From positions 51,160 to 115,159 of the forward strand of contig NZ_FNAI01000020.1 in assembly GCF_900101875.1 (NCBI RefSeq): a stretch of 64,000 bases of DNA, written 5' to 3'. Positions 1 through 8,748 of the stretch are shown here, one piece after another. Numbering within the stretch: position 1 is the stretch's first letter; each line of letters begins with the position of its first letter. The DNA is from Mucilaginibacter pineti (GTDB lineage: Bacteria; Bacteroidota; Bacteroidia; Sphingobacteriales; Sphingobacteriaceae). The notes below the pieces were generated by a model. That model was not told the origin of the DNA and made no database searches. It saw only the letters and a list, made by a program, of their open reading frames with translations. The position numbers and the translations under genes were made by a program.

Positions 1-1
1 T

Positions 2-913
2 TTAGAAAAATCAGGAATGGCAGAGCAGTTACGGGGTAAAGGTCCCTTTACGCTCCTGGTACCTAATAATACAGCCTTTAATGAAATCGGTATTCACACC
101 GCCGCCGACTTTAATAAGATGAACACCGATAGCCTTAAAGAATTGGTGAAACGTCACATTTTAGATCAGCGACTATTGTTTAATGATGTTCCCGTAAATG
201 GTGTTGATATTCGCTACCATACACTGGCCGGAACAGAGGTTTATGCCTCCCTGGCAAGCTACTCGCCTAACAATAATGGTTATCCGGCAAATTATCTTTA
301 TTTCAATGGGTCATCAGTTACCCGTAACAATGTTACGGTGGCCAATGGTGTAATTCATGTGCTAAATAAAGTAATGAAATATACACCGGCCAGTACGGTT
401 CAAAGCTGGTTAGCCAAAAGCCCGCAGTATAGCATTTTTGTGAGTGGCTTAAAAAAGTTTGGCCTCTGGGATAAGCTTTCCGGAACCGGTCCCTTTACCG
501 TTTTTGCGCCTCAAAATAAAATATTTGAAGCCAGTAACATAACAGCAGCATCAATTGCCGGTATGGATACGGCGGCATATGTTGGCGAGCGTCTTTTTGG
601 TAGTTATATTTTAAATAATAAGCACTTCTTTATTTCTGATTTTAATGTGTTCTCAATTATCAATTTAGAGTCTGGCTATACCAAACAGCTCAATAACGAT
701 ACCTGGTATATGACCATAGGATCAGTAAGGGACTATTATACAGCGGCGCTTACTTATTCTGTAAGCCTCAGAACGGCGTTTGATTACCCTTATGATAGCT
801 ACCCAGGTGCAAGCGGTCTGTTGCCGGCCTTAACAGATAACTTAACCGATAATGGCCTGGTGCATGATATTCAGGGACTATTGCTACTACCACAACAGGC
901 TTTAAAACATTGA
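2..913 (+). CDS. Fasciclin (FAS1) domain protein, 5' truncated by window edge
   Basis: The reading frame is open from the first bases of the window. Residues before the first internal ATG (position 17) continue a FAS1 motif, with the GKGPFTLLVPNNTAF signature right after it, so the true start lies upstream. A second FAS1 repeat follows (LSGTGPFTVFAPQNKIF), and repeat ends read like GVIHVLNKVM and GLVHDIQGLL. FAS1 domains are extracellular adhesion or ligand-binding modules; in Bacteroidetes they are often surface lipoproteins beside TonB-dependent receptors. It is the first of three FAS1 genes in tandem, followed 23 bases later by the next, so they are probably co-transcribed. Ligand unknown. 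The family call is firm; the N-terminus and any lipobox are not visible. Confidence 0.85.
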   Translation, partial: LEKSGMAEQLRGKGPFTLLVPNNTAFNEIGIHTAADFNKMNTDSLKELVKRHILDQRLLFNDVPVNGVDIRYHTLAGTEVYASLASYSPNNNGYPANYLYFNGSSVTRNNVTVANGVIHVLNKVMKYTPASTVQSWLAKSPQYSIFVSGLKKFGLWDKLSGTGPFTVFAPQNKIFEASNITAASIAGMDTAAYVGERLFGSYILNNKHFFISDFNVFSIINLESGYTKQLNNDTWYMTIGSVRDYYTAALTYSVSLRTAFDYPYDSYPGASGLLPALTDNLTDNGLVHDIQGLLLLPQQALKH

Positions 914-936
914 TTTATCTAAAACAAACAATTGAT

Positions 937-2166
937 ATGAAATTATTAAAACTATTTGTTTTTTCCTTGCTGGTAACCGCGCTGGTATCCTGCAGGAAAG
1001 CCGAATTTATGCCCCAGCCTGAAGGGCAGGTTGTTCCGCATACTGATCTTACCCTTACTTTGAAAGAAGCGCTCGATGCATCGCCATATACGTTATTTAA
1101 AGCCGCATGGAAACGTGGCGGTATGGATAGTATTTTAAAGACAAAAGGAAACAAGGTGCCTTTTACACTGCTTGTGCCAACCGATGCCGCTTTTACAGCC
1201 GGGGGATTAACGCTGGAGGTGATCAATAAAACTTCGCCCGCTTTGCTGGACAGTATATTGCTCTATCATACGCTATTAGCAAACATAAGCCTGGAAGATA
1301 TGCAGGGCAGGAAAGAAAACCTGAAAAGTAAAACGCTGCTGCCAAATGTAAACTTACAGGTTTCGGCTGCTGTATATGGAGCTACAGTTTATGACCCTTA
1401 CTATTATCTTCAGTATCTTAAATTAACAGATGGCGAGCTCTTTATAAATGGTAAAACAGCCGGGAAATCAGTACCTGTACAGGCAAAGGACGGAACCCTT
1501 TGGCCAATAGATCAGATACTGCATAAGCCAACAAAAACAATTTTACAAGCATTGCGTGATGACGGACGGTTTAAGATGTACCTGGAACTGAATGAACGAA
1601 ATGATGCCTTGTTTACCGAACTTACTTATGGCATTAAACCCCATGACTTTACTACCAATCTTATTCCTGATTATAATAACACGGTTGCGTTTACCTCTGT
1701 TTTTGCCATTCCCGATGATGTTTTTCATGCAGCGGGCTATCAAACGGTAGATGATGTAATGGCGTTGAATGATCGTAATCCATTGCCAACAGTTGATTTT
1801 GATACCTATTCTGTAATAGGAGGATTGGCTACGGATACCCTTATTGGTTACCACCGCTGGGGGAAGATGTTTGCTTATTATGATCCCAATTATGGCGGCG
1901 GACAGGAAGCCGCAAATAATTTCTATTCCAATGATTTAACCAATGCTGTTTTGTCGGGCTTTACGTTGGTTAATTCTGGCTATAACGGCACCTATCCACC
2001 TTATTTAATGCCATTTGATTTTGAAAAGAGTAATGGTGCTACAACAATAAAGGTAATAGGATCTAATCGTCCGGCAGCTAAAATTCTTGAATCAGATATC
2101 AATACCATTATGGGACCTATTCATGTGGTTGATCATTTTATGGTGCCCAGGGATTTCAGGTTTTAG
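937..2166 (+). CDS. FAS1-domain surface lipoprotein
   Basis: About 409 residues. I start at the ATG at 937 because it gives a clean lipoprotein signal (MKLLKLFVFSLLVTALVSC, Cys at residue 19); an upstream TTG at 910 would overlap the previous stop and add nine residues before the signal. A FAS1 repeat is visible at about residues 40-200 (VPFTLLVPTDAAFTAGG, then a late IDQILHKP). The second half keeps only weak FAS1 features (AIPDDVFHAAGYQTVDDVM, ending in IHVVDHFMVP) and is probably a diverged second repeat. It lies between two other FAS1 genes on the same strand. It probably sits on the outer membrane as a ligand-binding partner of the TonB-dependent receptor downstream; that role is inferred. 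Confidence 0.82.
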   Translation: MKLLKLFVFSLLVTALVSCRKAEFMPQPEGQVVPHTDLTLTLKEALDASPYTLFKAAWKRGGMDSILKTKGNKVPFTLLVPTDAAFTAGGLTLEVINKTSPALLDSILLYHTLLANISLEDMQGRKENLKSKTLLPNVNLQVSAAVYGATVYDPYYYLQYLKLTDGELFINGKTAGKSVPVQAKDGTLWPIDQILHKPTKTILQALRDDGRFKMYLELNERNDALFTELTYGIKPHDFTTNLIPDYNNTVAFTSVFAIPDDVFHAAGYQTVDDVMALNDRNPLPTVDFDTYSVIGGLATDTLIGYHRWGKMFAYYDPNYGGGQEAANNFYSNDLTNAVLSGFTLVNSGYNGTYPPYLMPFDFEKSNGATTIKVIGSNRPAAKILESDINTIMGPIHVVDHFMVPRDFRF

Positions 2167-2202
2167 TACCCGGATAAACGCTAACGAATTAAAAGGAAAT
2201 CA

Positions 2203-3195
2203 ATGAATAACTATAAATATATTTTACTGGCCCTGCTAACTTTTAGTATTTGCCTGTACAGCTGTAAAAAAGATAAACAGGCTACAAGCACACAGGACAA
2301 CAGCAAGCTCAGCGATGTGATTGCTGATAATTTTAACCTATCTATATTCAACACAGCCCTTACTGTAAGTAATTTGAGAGCCAAAATGATGGAACAAGGC
2401 CCTTACACCGTAATCACCCCTTCTGATGATGCATTTGCCAGGGCGGGGTATGGTTCAAGCGTGGCCGTTTTGGGAGAGGTGCCCGCCAGGATATCGTCTA
2501 TCATTAATTACCACATCCTTAATGGCAGGTATGAACTCAATAAACTGCCTTTTTTGTTCAATCAGGAAATTCGCTCATCAAACGGCGGGAAACTTTTTGT
2601 AACACACTGGGTAAAGGGAACCGATACCATACTTACCATTAATGGCTCAAGAGTACTGTCGCAAAATGTAATGGCTTCAAACGGCCTTATCCAGGTGGTT
2701 GACCGGATGCTGGAGCCTTTTAAATATGAACAGATCACCGATGCCATTGCTTCGGATAAAAACCTGAGCTTATTTTACCAGGCTATTCAGCGTGCAGGTT
2801 TATTGGGGGTACTTCAGGGCAAAGGACCTTTAACCGTGTTTGCCCCTAATAACGCGGCAATGATCACTTATGGTTTGCCTACCCTGGCTGCTATTAATGA
2901 AGCCAATCCATCGGTATTGGCAACCTTTTTACGCTATCATATCCTGAACGACCGCCGGTTTGTGTATGACTATATACTCAGCACGGGTACTTCTAATCAA
3001 ACAGAGCAAACCATGATGGATGGAAATTCTGTACAGATACGGCTTTTACCCGATCCAAAGATACCCGGGGCTTTCAGCGGAATTCAATTGAAAGGAACGG
3101 GAAATACCGCTGTAGTGAGCCTTAGTAAACAGGACGTGCTAACCGGAAACGGCGTTTTACACACTATTGGAAGCGTACTGAAGATTACCCAGTAA
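2203..3195 (+). CDS. Two-domain FAS1 lipoprotein
   Basis: 330 residues with a lipoprotein signal (ILLALLTFSICLYSC, Cys at 21, then KKDK). Two well-formed FAS1 repeats are visible: one around residues 35-170 (GPYTVITPSDDAFARAGYG and GLIQVVDRMLEPF) and one around 180-330 (GVLQGKGPLTVFAPNNAAM and NGVLHTIGSVLKI). It is the best-preserved FAS1 protein of the three. The gap to the TonB-dependent receptor gene is only 20 bases, indicating an operon. It is likely exported to the outer membrane surface. I infer a role in ligand capture for the receptor, by position rather than by any catalytic motif. Confidence 0.87.
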   Translation: MNNYKYILLALLTFSICLYSCKKDKQATSTQDNSKLSDVIADNFNLSIFNTALTVSNLRAKMMEQGPYTVITPSDDAFARAGYGSSVAVLGEVPARISSIINYHILNGRYELNKLPFLFNQEIRSSNGGKLFVTHWVKGTDTILTINGSRVLSQNVMASNGLIQVVDRMLEPFKYEQITDAIASDKNLSLFYQAIQRAGLLGVLQGKGPLTVFAPNNAAMITYGLPTLAAINEANPSVLATFLRYHILNDRRFVYDYILSTGTSNQTEQTMMDGNSVQIRLLPDPKIPGAFSGIQLKGTGNTAVVSLSKQDVLTGNGVLHTIGSVLKITQ

Positions 3196-3215
3196 ATTAA
3201 ATTAAGATATTAGAG

Positions 3216-6200
3216 ATGACGTTAAATAAACTACTCCAGAAAATAATATTATTCCTGGTGCTGCTACTGCCTTGCGCAATACAGGCCCAGGAAACAAGCG
3301 GCTCGCTTAGCGGTACGGTGAAAGATGCCGCCGGACAAGCTTTACCCGGGGTTACAATAACGGCTGTTCATCAGCCATCAGGTACCAGGTACGCAGTTGC
3401 AGCAAATAAAGATGGCCACTATTATTTGTCAAACATGCGTATAGGCGGCCCATACAGTGTTGAGGCAACTATGGTTAGCATGAATCCTTCAAAAAAAGAA
3501 GATGTAACCGTACGTTTAGGTGCCGCTGAACAATTAGATTTTGTATTGACCGATAACGCTAAACAGCTTGGGGAGGTGGTTGTAAAAGCTTCCAAAAAGG
3601 GGGCACAGGCCAGTACCTACGGTGCGGGTAAAAACATCAACGCGGCACAGGTTCGTAATATGCCAAGCGTATCGCGAAGCATTACAGACATAACCCGCCT
3701 GGTGCCCCAGGCCAGTAAGGATAACAGCTTTGGCGGCAGTAACTTCCGATACAACAATGTAACCATTGATGGAGCGATTAACAACGATGCCATTGGGTTT
3801 AGTCCTTCTTTAGGCGGCCAATCGGGTACATCCGGAATGGCGGGCAGTTCTACCCGTACCAATCCCATCTCTCTTGACGCTATTGAGGATATGCAGGTTT
3901 ACCTGGCACCTTATGACGTTAAGATAGGAAACTTTACCGGTGGTTCTGTAAATGCAGTAACCCGCAGCGGTACCAATGCCTTCAGTGGTTCTGTATATGG
4001 TTTTGGCCGTAATGCTGCCTTAACAGGTAACGATAGGGTGGGAACGCTTGGTAAAATGAACAGCGATTTTTATGATTACCAGACGGGTTTCCGGGTAGGC
4101 TTCCCAATCATTAAAAATAAACTTTTCTTTTTTAGCAATGAAGAGGTTACTCGCAGGCAGGACCCGGTACAACTCATGGCTGGTCAGGCAGAAACCAGTC
4201 AGATACTAAGTGTTGCCGATGCTGAGGCAATAAGCAAGGCCAGTCCATTTAATGCAGGAACAGCAGGAGCTTTTAACACCTATTCCAGGTCAACCAAGTT
4301 TTTTAACAGGCTTGATTGGAATATTGATGACAGAAACCAGTTGGCTATCCGTAATAATACCATCCTTTCCAAGGCAACCAGCATGGATCGTGATCAGCAG
4401 GATTTCAGGTTCAGCAGTATGGCTTATCTGCAGAAGAATAATCAAAGCTCTACCGTTGCCGAATTAAAAAGCAGGCTTACCAATAATCTTTCAGGCAATG
4501 TACTGGTAGGTTATACTATGGTAAATGATTCCCGCGATCCGTTGAGCGATCCAAGTCTTCCGCAGATACAAATTATGGGCCGTACCCCCGGTACCACCAT
4601 TTATTTAGGTACAGATAGGGAAGCAAGTATCTTTGATATGAAGCAGCGTACACTGGAACTAACGGCTAATCTTAACTGGAATGTTGGTAAACACCGTTTT
4701 ACTGTCGGCACGCATAATGAGTTGTACAATATTACCTATGGCTTTGTAAACGCCTGGAACGGGCGTGTAGATTATAATAGCATTGAAGATTATTTAAACA
4801 ATAACCCTTACCGCGTACGCGGCGCCTATAACTACACTAATAATAACCGGGATTATATCCTCAATAACCCCGGCGCTAAATTTAATGTAAATATGTACAG
4901 TGTTTATTTGCAGGATGAAATAACAATTTCTGACAAATTTAAAGTGATCCCGGGTTTAAGGGCGGATATGACCGATCTGCCAGATCTGCCGGAACTGAGC
5001 GACAAAACCCGTACAGCAATGGATGATCCTTTTTTTGGAACAACATACACTTATACGCCATTAAAAAAGATCAATAATAAGTTTCTGAATAAGGTGCAGC
5101 TATCTCCACGGGTAGGATTTAGATATGACTGGTTTGGCGATCAAAGTTTGATAATTCGTGGTGGTACAGGGTTATTTACCGGTCGTATTCCTATGGCCTG
5201 GCTTGCCTATGCCTATTACAATACGGGTAACAGTTATGGTGGCTTTGATCAAAAAGCAGATCAAAAACCTTTTGTGGCCGGTAGTAATCCGCTTAAAGGA
5301 GGGGCAACCGGCATTGCAGGCTTCATCCGGGATAACGGAACAGTTACTGATAATCCGAACAGTGGTAAAACACAGGTTGATTTAATAGATAATGGCTTTG
5401 TAATGCCGCAGGTATTACGTACCAGTTTAGCTGCAGATTACACTACTACCGATCAATGGAAGTTTACTGTTGAGGCTATTTACACCAAAAATATAAAGGA
5501 CGTATTGTTTCAGCAGTTAAACGTACAGGATAATCCTACTTACTATCCATATGATAAAAACCGTCAGCAGCCTATATATAGCGGCACGGTTGATCAGCGT
5601 TTTTCAAACACGTATCTGTTAAGCAATACCAGCCAGGGTTACCGCTATAGTTTAACCGGAAGTATCAGTAAAACTATTGCCAGTGTGCTACAGGCATCAG
5701 TTTCCTATACCTACGGGCAATCAAAAGATCTTTCAAACGGGGTGCGTAATTCTATGGAATCAAACTGGCAGTTGAACCAATCACTGGTACCCAATAATCC
5801 AACGCTGGCTAATAGTAATTTTGATATCAGGCACCGCATTGTAAGCAGTATTAGTTATAGTAAGGTATGGGCAAAAGCGGGTAGAAGCAATGTATCCCTG
5901 TTTTTTAGTGCCCAGTCTGGCAGTCCTTTTACTTACGGTATTGTTAATAACAGCGTACAGGGATTGCCGCAGCAGGTAAGTCTGGCTTATATCCCCCAAA
6001 GAAATGAGGCTATCAGTTTCTTCCAGGATAATGCTGCCGGTTCGGCAATAGAACAGGCTGCCGCGTTTAATAATTATATTGACAAAGACGGTTACCTGAG
6101 TAGCAGGCGCGGGCAGTTTACAGAGCGGAATAAAGGGCGTACTCCCTGGAACATACAGGCAGATCTGCACCTGTCACATGATATTTACCTTCAGGAAGAT

Positions 6201-6458
6201 AGCAAAAGCTTTGTAACCATTACAGCCGATGTAATGAACCTCACCAACCTCATCAATAAAAGCTGGGGCATTCAATATTTCTCACCAAATACATTCAATT
6301 CTACATCAAGTGTGGGGCTTACACCTGTATTGTTTCCGCCAAAGCAAAACCCAGGAGGTTATCCGCTATATCAGTTTAACACGCCGGGTAAACCCTACAG
6401 TATTGATTATTATGGTTCCAGAACCCAGGTGCAATTGAGTTTAAGATATACCTTTTAA
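3216..6458 (+). CDS. Oar-type TonB-dependent receptor with CarboxypepD_reg domain
   Basis: 1080 residues with a signal peptide ending near AIQAQ (about residue 24). A carboxypeptidase-regulatory-like beta-sandwich follows (LSGTVKDAAGQALPGVTITA, about 30-110), then a plug domain (MPSVSRSITDITRLVPQAS and the FRYNNVTIDGAINND stretch) and a long beta-barrel ending in an aromatic strand (VQLSLRYTF). The plug lacks the usual SusC signature seen in the two other receptors of this window (GxxxxVRIRG and LKDAASASIYGSRAANGV); instead it matches Oar-like receptors, with SLDAIEDMQVYLAPYDVKIG and GGSVNAVTRSGTN. It follows three FAS1 genes and precedes a TIG/NHL lipoprotein, with no SusD gene nearby. The substrate is unknown. 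Confidence 0.87.
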   Translation: MTLNKLLQKIILFLVLLLPCAIQAQETSGSLSGTVKDAAGQALPGVTITAVHQPSGTRYAVAANKDGHYYLSNMRIGGPYSVEATMVSMNPSKKEDVTVRLGAAEQLDFVLTDNAKQLGEVVVKASKKGAQASTYGAGKNINAAQVRNMPSVSRSITDITRLVPQASKDNSFGGSNFRYNNVTIDGAINNDAIGFSPSLGGQSGTSGMAGSSTRTNPISLDAIEDMQVYLAPYDVKIGNFTGGSVNAVTRSGTNAFSGSVYGFGRNAALTGNDRVGTLGKMNSDFYDYQTGFRVGFPIIKNKLFFFSNEEVTRRQDPVQLMAGQAETSQILSVADAEAISKASPFNAGTAGAFNTYSRSTKFFNRLDWNIDDRNQLAIRNNTILSKATSMDRDQQDFRFSSMAYLQKNNQSSTVAELKSRLTNNLSGNVLVGYTMVNDSRDPLSDPSLPQIQIMGRTPGTTIYLGTDREASIFDMKQRTLELTANLNWNVGKHRFTVGTHNELYNITYGFVNAWNGRVDYNSIEDYLNNNPYRVRGAYNYTNNNRDYILNNPGAKFNVNMYSVYLQDEITISDKFKVIPGLRADMTDLPDLPELSDKTRTAMDDPFFGTTYTYTPLKKINNKFLNKVQLSPRVGFRYDWFGDQSLIIRGGTGLFTGRIPMAWLAYAYYNTGNSYGGFDQKADQKPFVAGSNPLKGGATGIAGFIRDNGTVTDNPNSGKTQVDLIDNGFVMPQVLRTSLAADYTTTDQWKFTVEAIYTKNIKDVLFQQLNVQDNPTYYPYDKNRQQPIYSGTVDQRFSNTYLLSNTSQGYRYSLTGSISKTIASVLQASVSYTYGQSKDLSNGVRNSMESNWQLNQSLVPNNPTLANSNFDIRHRIVSSISYSKVWAKAGRSNVSLFFSAQSGSPFTYGIVNNSVQGLPQQVSLAYIPQRNEAISFFQDNAAGSAIEQAAAFNNYIDKDGYLSSRRGQFTERNKGRTPWNIQADLHLSHDIYLQEDSKSFVTITADVMNLTNLINKSWGIQYFSPNTFNSTSSVGLTPVLFPPKQNPGGYPLYQFNTPGKPYSIDYYGSRTQVQLSLRYTF

Positions 6459-6500
6459 TGAACGGGTTGAATAGAGAAAATATCCATAAAGACACAAAAA

Positions 6501-8684
6501 ATGAAAACACACAATTTTAAAATTTACGGTCTTATCTGCTGCCTGGTTATGCTGATAAGCGCTTGTAAAAAAGATCATAGCAAGGATGTTGGCCTGCAAC
6601 CTAAAGTTTCGCAATATTATCCCAATAGCGGAAATGACGGTACGCTGGTTACTATCGAAGGATCGGGCTTTAATAATGATGTATCCGCAGCATTTGCCGG
6701 TTCCCCGGCAGATGTGGTAAGTACTAGTGCTACAGCTGTAGTTGTAAGAGCCCCCAAAGGCGGTGTATCTGGTGACATAACCTTAAAGACGGGAGATGTA
6801 ACGATACCTGTTGGTAAGTATACTTATCAGGAATTAAGTGTAAAAAAGATTAGCCCGGCCAATGGTGCCGCTGGCGCTCATATCAGGGTTTCGGGTGCTG
6901 GTTTTAGCAGTTTAACAGGCCCCGCATTGGTAACCATTAATGGTAAACAAGCAATAGTAGTGAGTGCAACAGACACGCTGCTGGTAGTTGAGGTACCCGT
7001 AGCCGTTGGAACCGGGCCGGTTAAAGTTAGTGTAAACGGACATGAAGCCTCGGGACAAACATTTAAATTCCAGGCTATTGCTGCCATAAAACCGTTAACA
7101 GGCGGAAAGGGTACCGTAGTAAGAATTAGCGGAGAGGGTTTTGAAAATACGGTTGCCGGCAATACGGTTGATTTTAATGGTAAACAGGCCCTGGTGAAAG
7201 AAGCTGGAGCTGATTACCTGCTTGTGGTTGCGCCGGATGCTGTGCAAACCGGCCCTTTATCGGTAACAATTAATGAGCAAAAAATAGGAGGGCCGGTATT
7301 TACTGTAGTTCCGCCACCGGTAATTCAAACGGTAACGCCGCTGAGCGGTCCGTCGGGAACGGTCATGACCATTACAGGAACCACCTTCAGCACGTTGAAA
7401 GAGGAAAACAAGGTAACTATAAACGGAGTGTTGATTCCGGTTACGGTAGCTACTGCCTCAAAATTAACACTCACCATTCCCGGAGGTACAGGAAATGGCA
7501 AATTGATAGTTACCGTGAATGACCAGGTTGTACAAGGCCCCGATTTTAAAGATCAATCCTTAGGTATTACGTCATTTAGTCCGGTAAACGGATTGGCAGG
7601 TAGCCATATAACCATTACAGGTTTGGGCTTTAACACATCGGCAGCCAAAAATGTGGTAACTTTTAATGGTGCACCGGCAGTAGTGGTTAGTGCTACCTCA
7701 ACAAGTTTAGAGGTTGTGGCCCCTGTAAATTTATCATCCGGCCCTATAAAAGTGACCAGTGATGGTGTAGAAGCACTTGCCCCAACTAATTTTAACCGTG
7801 CAGGTGTAATTACCCTTGCCGGCGGACGAGGCAACACTTCACTTAACCTGGTAGCTTACAGGTCTGGAAGTTTAGCTGTTGATAGTAAGGGCAATGTATA
7901 CGTAACGGAGGTTGAGATGAGCCGCATCAAAAAAATTGCGCCTGATGGTACGGTTACTTTATTTGTTGGTAGCCCAACTGGTGCAAGAGGTAACGCCAAT
8001 GGTCAGGGTACTGCAGCATTATTTAATTTTGGTGTTAACCCGGGTATGGATATTGATGAGAATGATAATTTATTTATCAGTGATAATTCGACTGTACGTA
8101 AGGTTACTCCGCAAGGCATAGTTAGTACTTTTGCCAGCGGCTTGGGTACCGTTAATAAACTTGCATTTGATGAAAAAGGCATTCTATATGTATTGGGTTC
8201 ATTTAATGGCGGATGGAAGTTTGATAAGGATGGTACAAGAACTGTACTGAGCCTGCTGGGGTTGTCAGATGTGTCACGTCCGGCTATCGTAAATAATTTC
8301 ATTTACAAATTAAATAACGAAGAAGTGTATGTTGATAGTTATAATATAGCTACTTCTTCAACCTCGTATAGATGGGCCGGGGGTAATTACGGTTATGCTG
8401 ATGGCATTGGGTCAGCAGCTATGTTTGGTTCAATCAATGGTATTGTGTCTGACGGATCAGGAACTATTTATGTTTCAGATAACACCAACCTGGCTATCCG
8501 TAAAATAAATATTGCAACCAGAGAAGTGACAACAGTAGTTCAATTCCAAAATGGAAACAATGTAGATGGTGCATTTAACGAGGCTAAAGCCGGCTCGCTG
8601 GGTGATATCACCATGGATAAAAAAGGCAATATCTACTTTATTGATTTGGGAAATAATGCGGTAAGGAAAATATTTTTGAAATAA
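6501..8684 (+). CDS. TIG (IPT)-repeat and NHL-repeat surface lipoprotein
   Basis: 727 residues with a lipoprotein signal (GLICCLVMLISAC, then KKDHSKD). Five successive IPT/TIG immunoglobulin-like repeats are visible between about residues 33 and 430, each opening like VSQYYPNSGNDGTLVTIEGS or IQTVTPLSGPSGTVMTITG. The C-terminal 290 residues form an NHL-type beta-propeller (GSLAVDSKGNVYVTE, GMDIDENDNLFISDNS, GSGTIYVSDNTNLAIRKI, KKGNIYFIDLGNNAVRKI). Such TIG-NHL lipoproteins are common surface proteins next to SusC-like receptors in Bacteroidetes and probably act in glycan binding or as spacers. It is the last gene of the FAS1/receptor cluster; a strong hairpin follows. Confidence 0.87.
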   Translation: MKTHNFKIYGLICCLVMLISACKKDHSKDVGLQPKVSQYYPNSGNDGTLVTIEGSGFNNDVSAAFAGSPADVVSTSATAVVVRAPKGGVSGDITLKTGDVTIPVGKYTYQELSVKKISPANGAAGAHIRVSGAGFSSLTGPALVTINGKQAIVVSATDTLLVVEVPVAVGTGPVKVSVNGHEASGQTFKFQAIAAIKPLTGGKGTVVRISGEGFENTVAGNTVDFNGKQALVKEAGADYLLVVAPDAVQTGPLSVTINEQKIGGPVFTVVPPPVIQTVTPLSGPSGTVMTITGTTFSTLKEENKVTINGVLIPVTVATASKLTLTIPGGTGNGKLIVTVNDQVVQGPDFKDQSLGITSFSPVNGLAGSHITITGLGFNTSAAKNVVTFNGAPAVVVSATSTSLEVVAPVNLSSGPIKVTSDGVEALAPTNFNRAGVITLAGGRGNTSLNLVAYRSGSLAVDSKGNVYVTEVEMSRIKKIAPDGTVTLFVGSPTGARGNANGQGTAALFNFGVNPGMDIDENDNLFISDNSTVRKVTPQGIVSTFASGLGTVNKLAFDEKGILYVLGSFNGGWKFDKDGTRTVLSLLGLSDVSRPAIVNNFIYKLNNEEVYVDSYNIATSSTSYRWAGGNYGYADGIGSAAMFGSINGIVSDGSGTIYVSDNTNLAIRKINIATREVTTVVQFQNGNNVDGAFNEAKAGSLGDITMDKKGNIYFIDLGNNAVRKIFLK

Positions 8685-8703
8685 TAATGAAAACAGATTG
8701 CTG

Positions 8704-8732
8704 ATATCCGGGCGGTTTTACCGCCCGGATAT
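8704..8732. terminator. Hairpin between convergent genes
   Basis: A 13-bp perfect stem (arm ATATCCGGGCGGT) closes a 3-base TTT loop. It lies between the stop of the TIG/NHL gene and the stop of the minus-strand rhamnosidase. GC-rich stem, convergent position and lack of other function fit a bidirectional transcription terminator, although neither side has a long T-tract. Confidence 0.7.
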
Positions 8733-8748
8733 TCGGTAATTATAGCGG

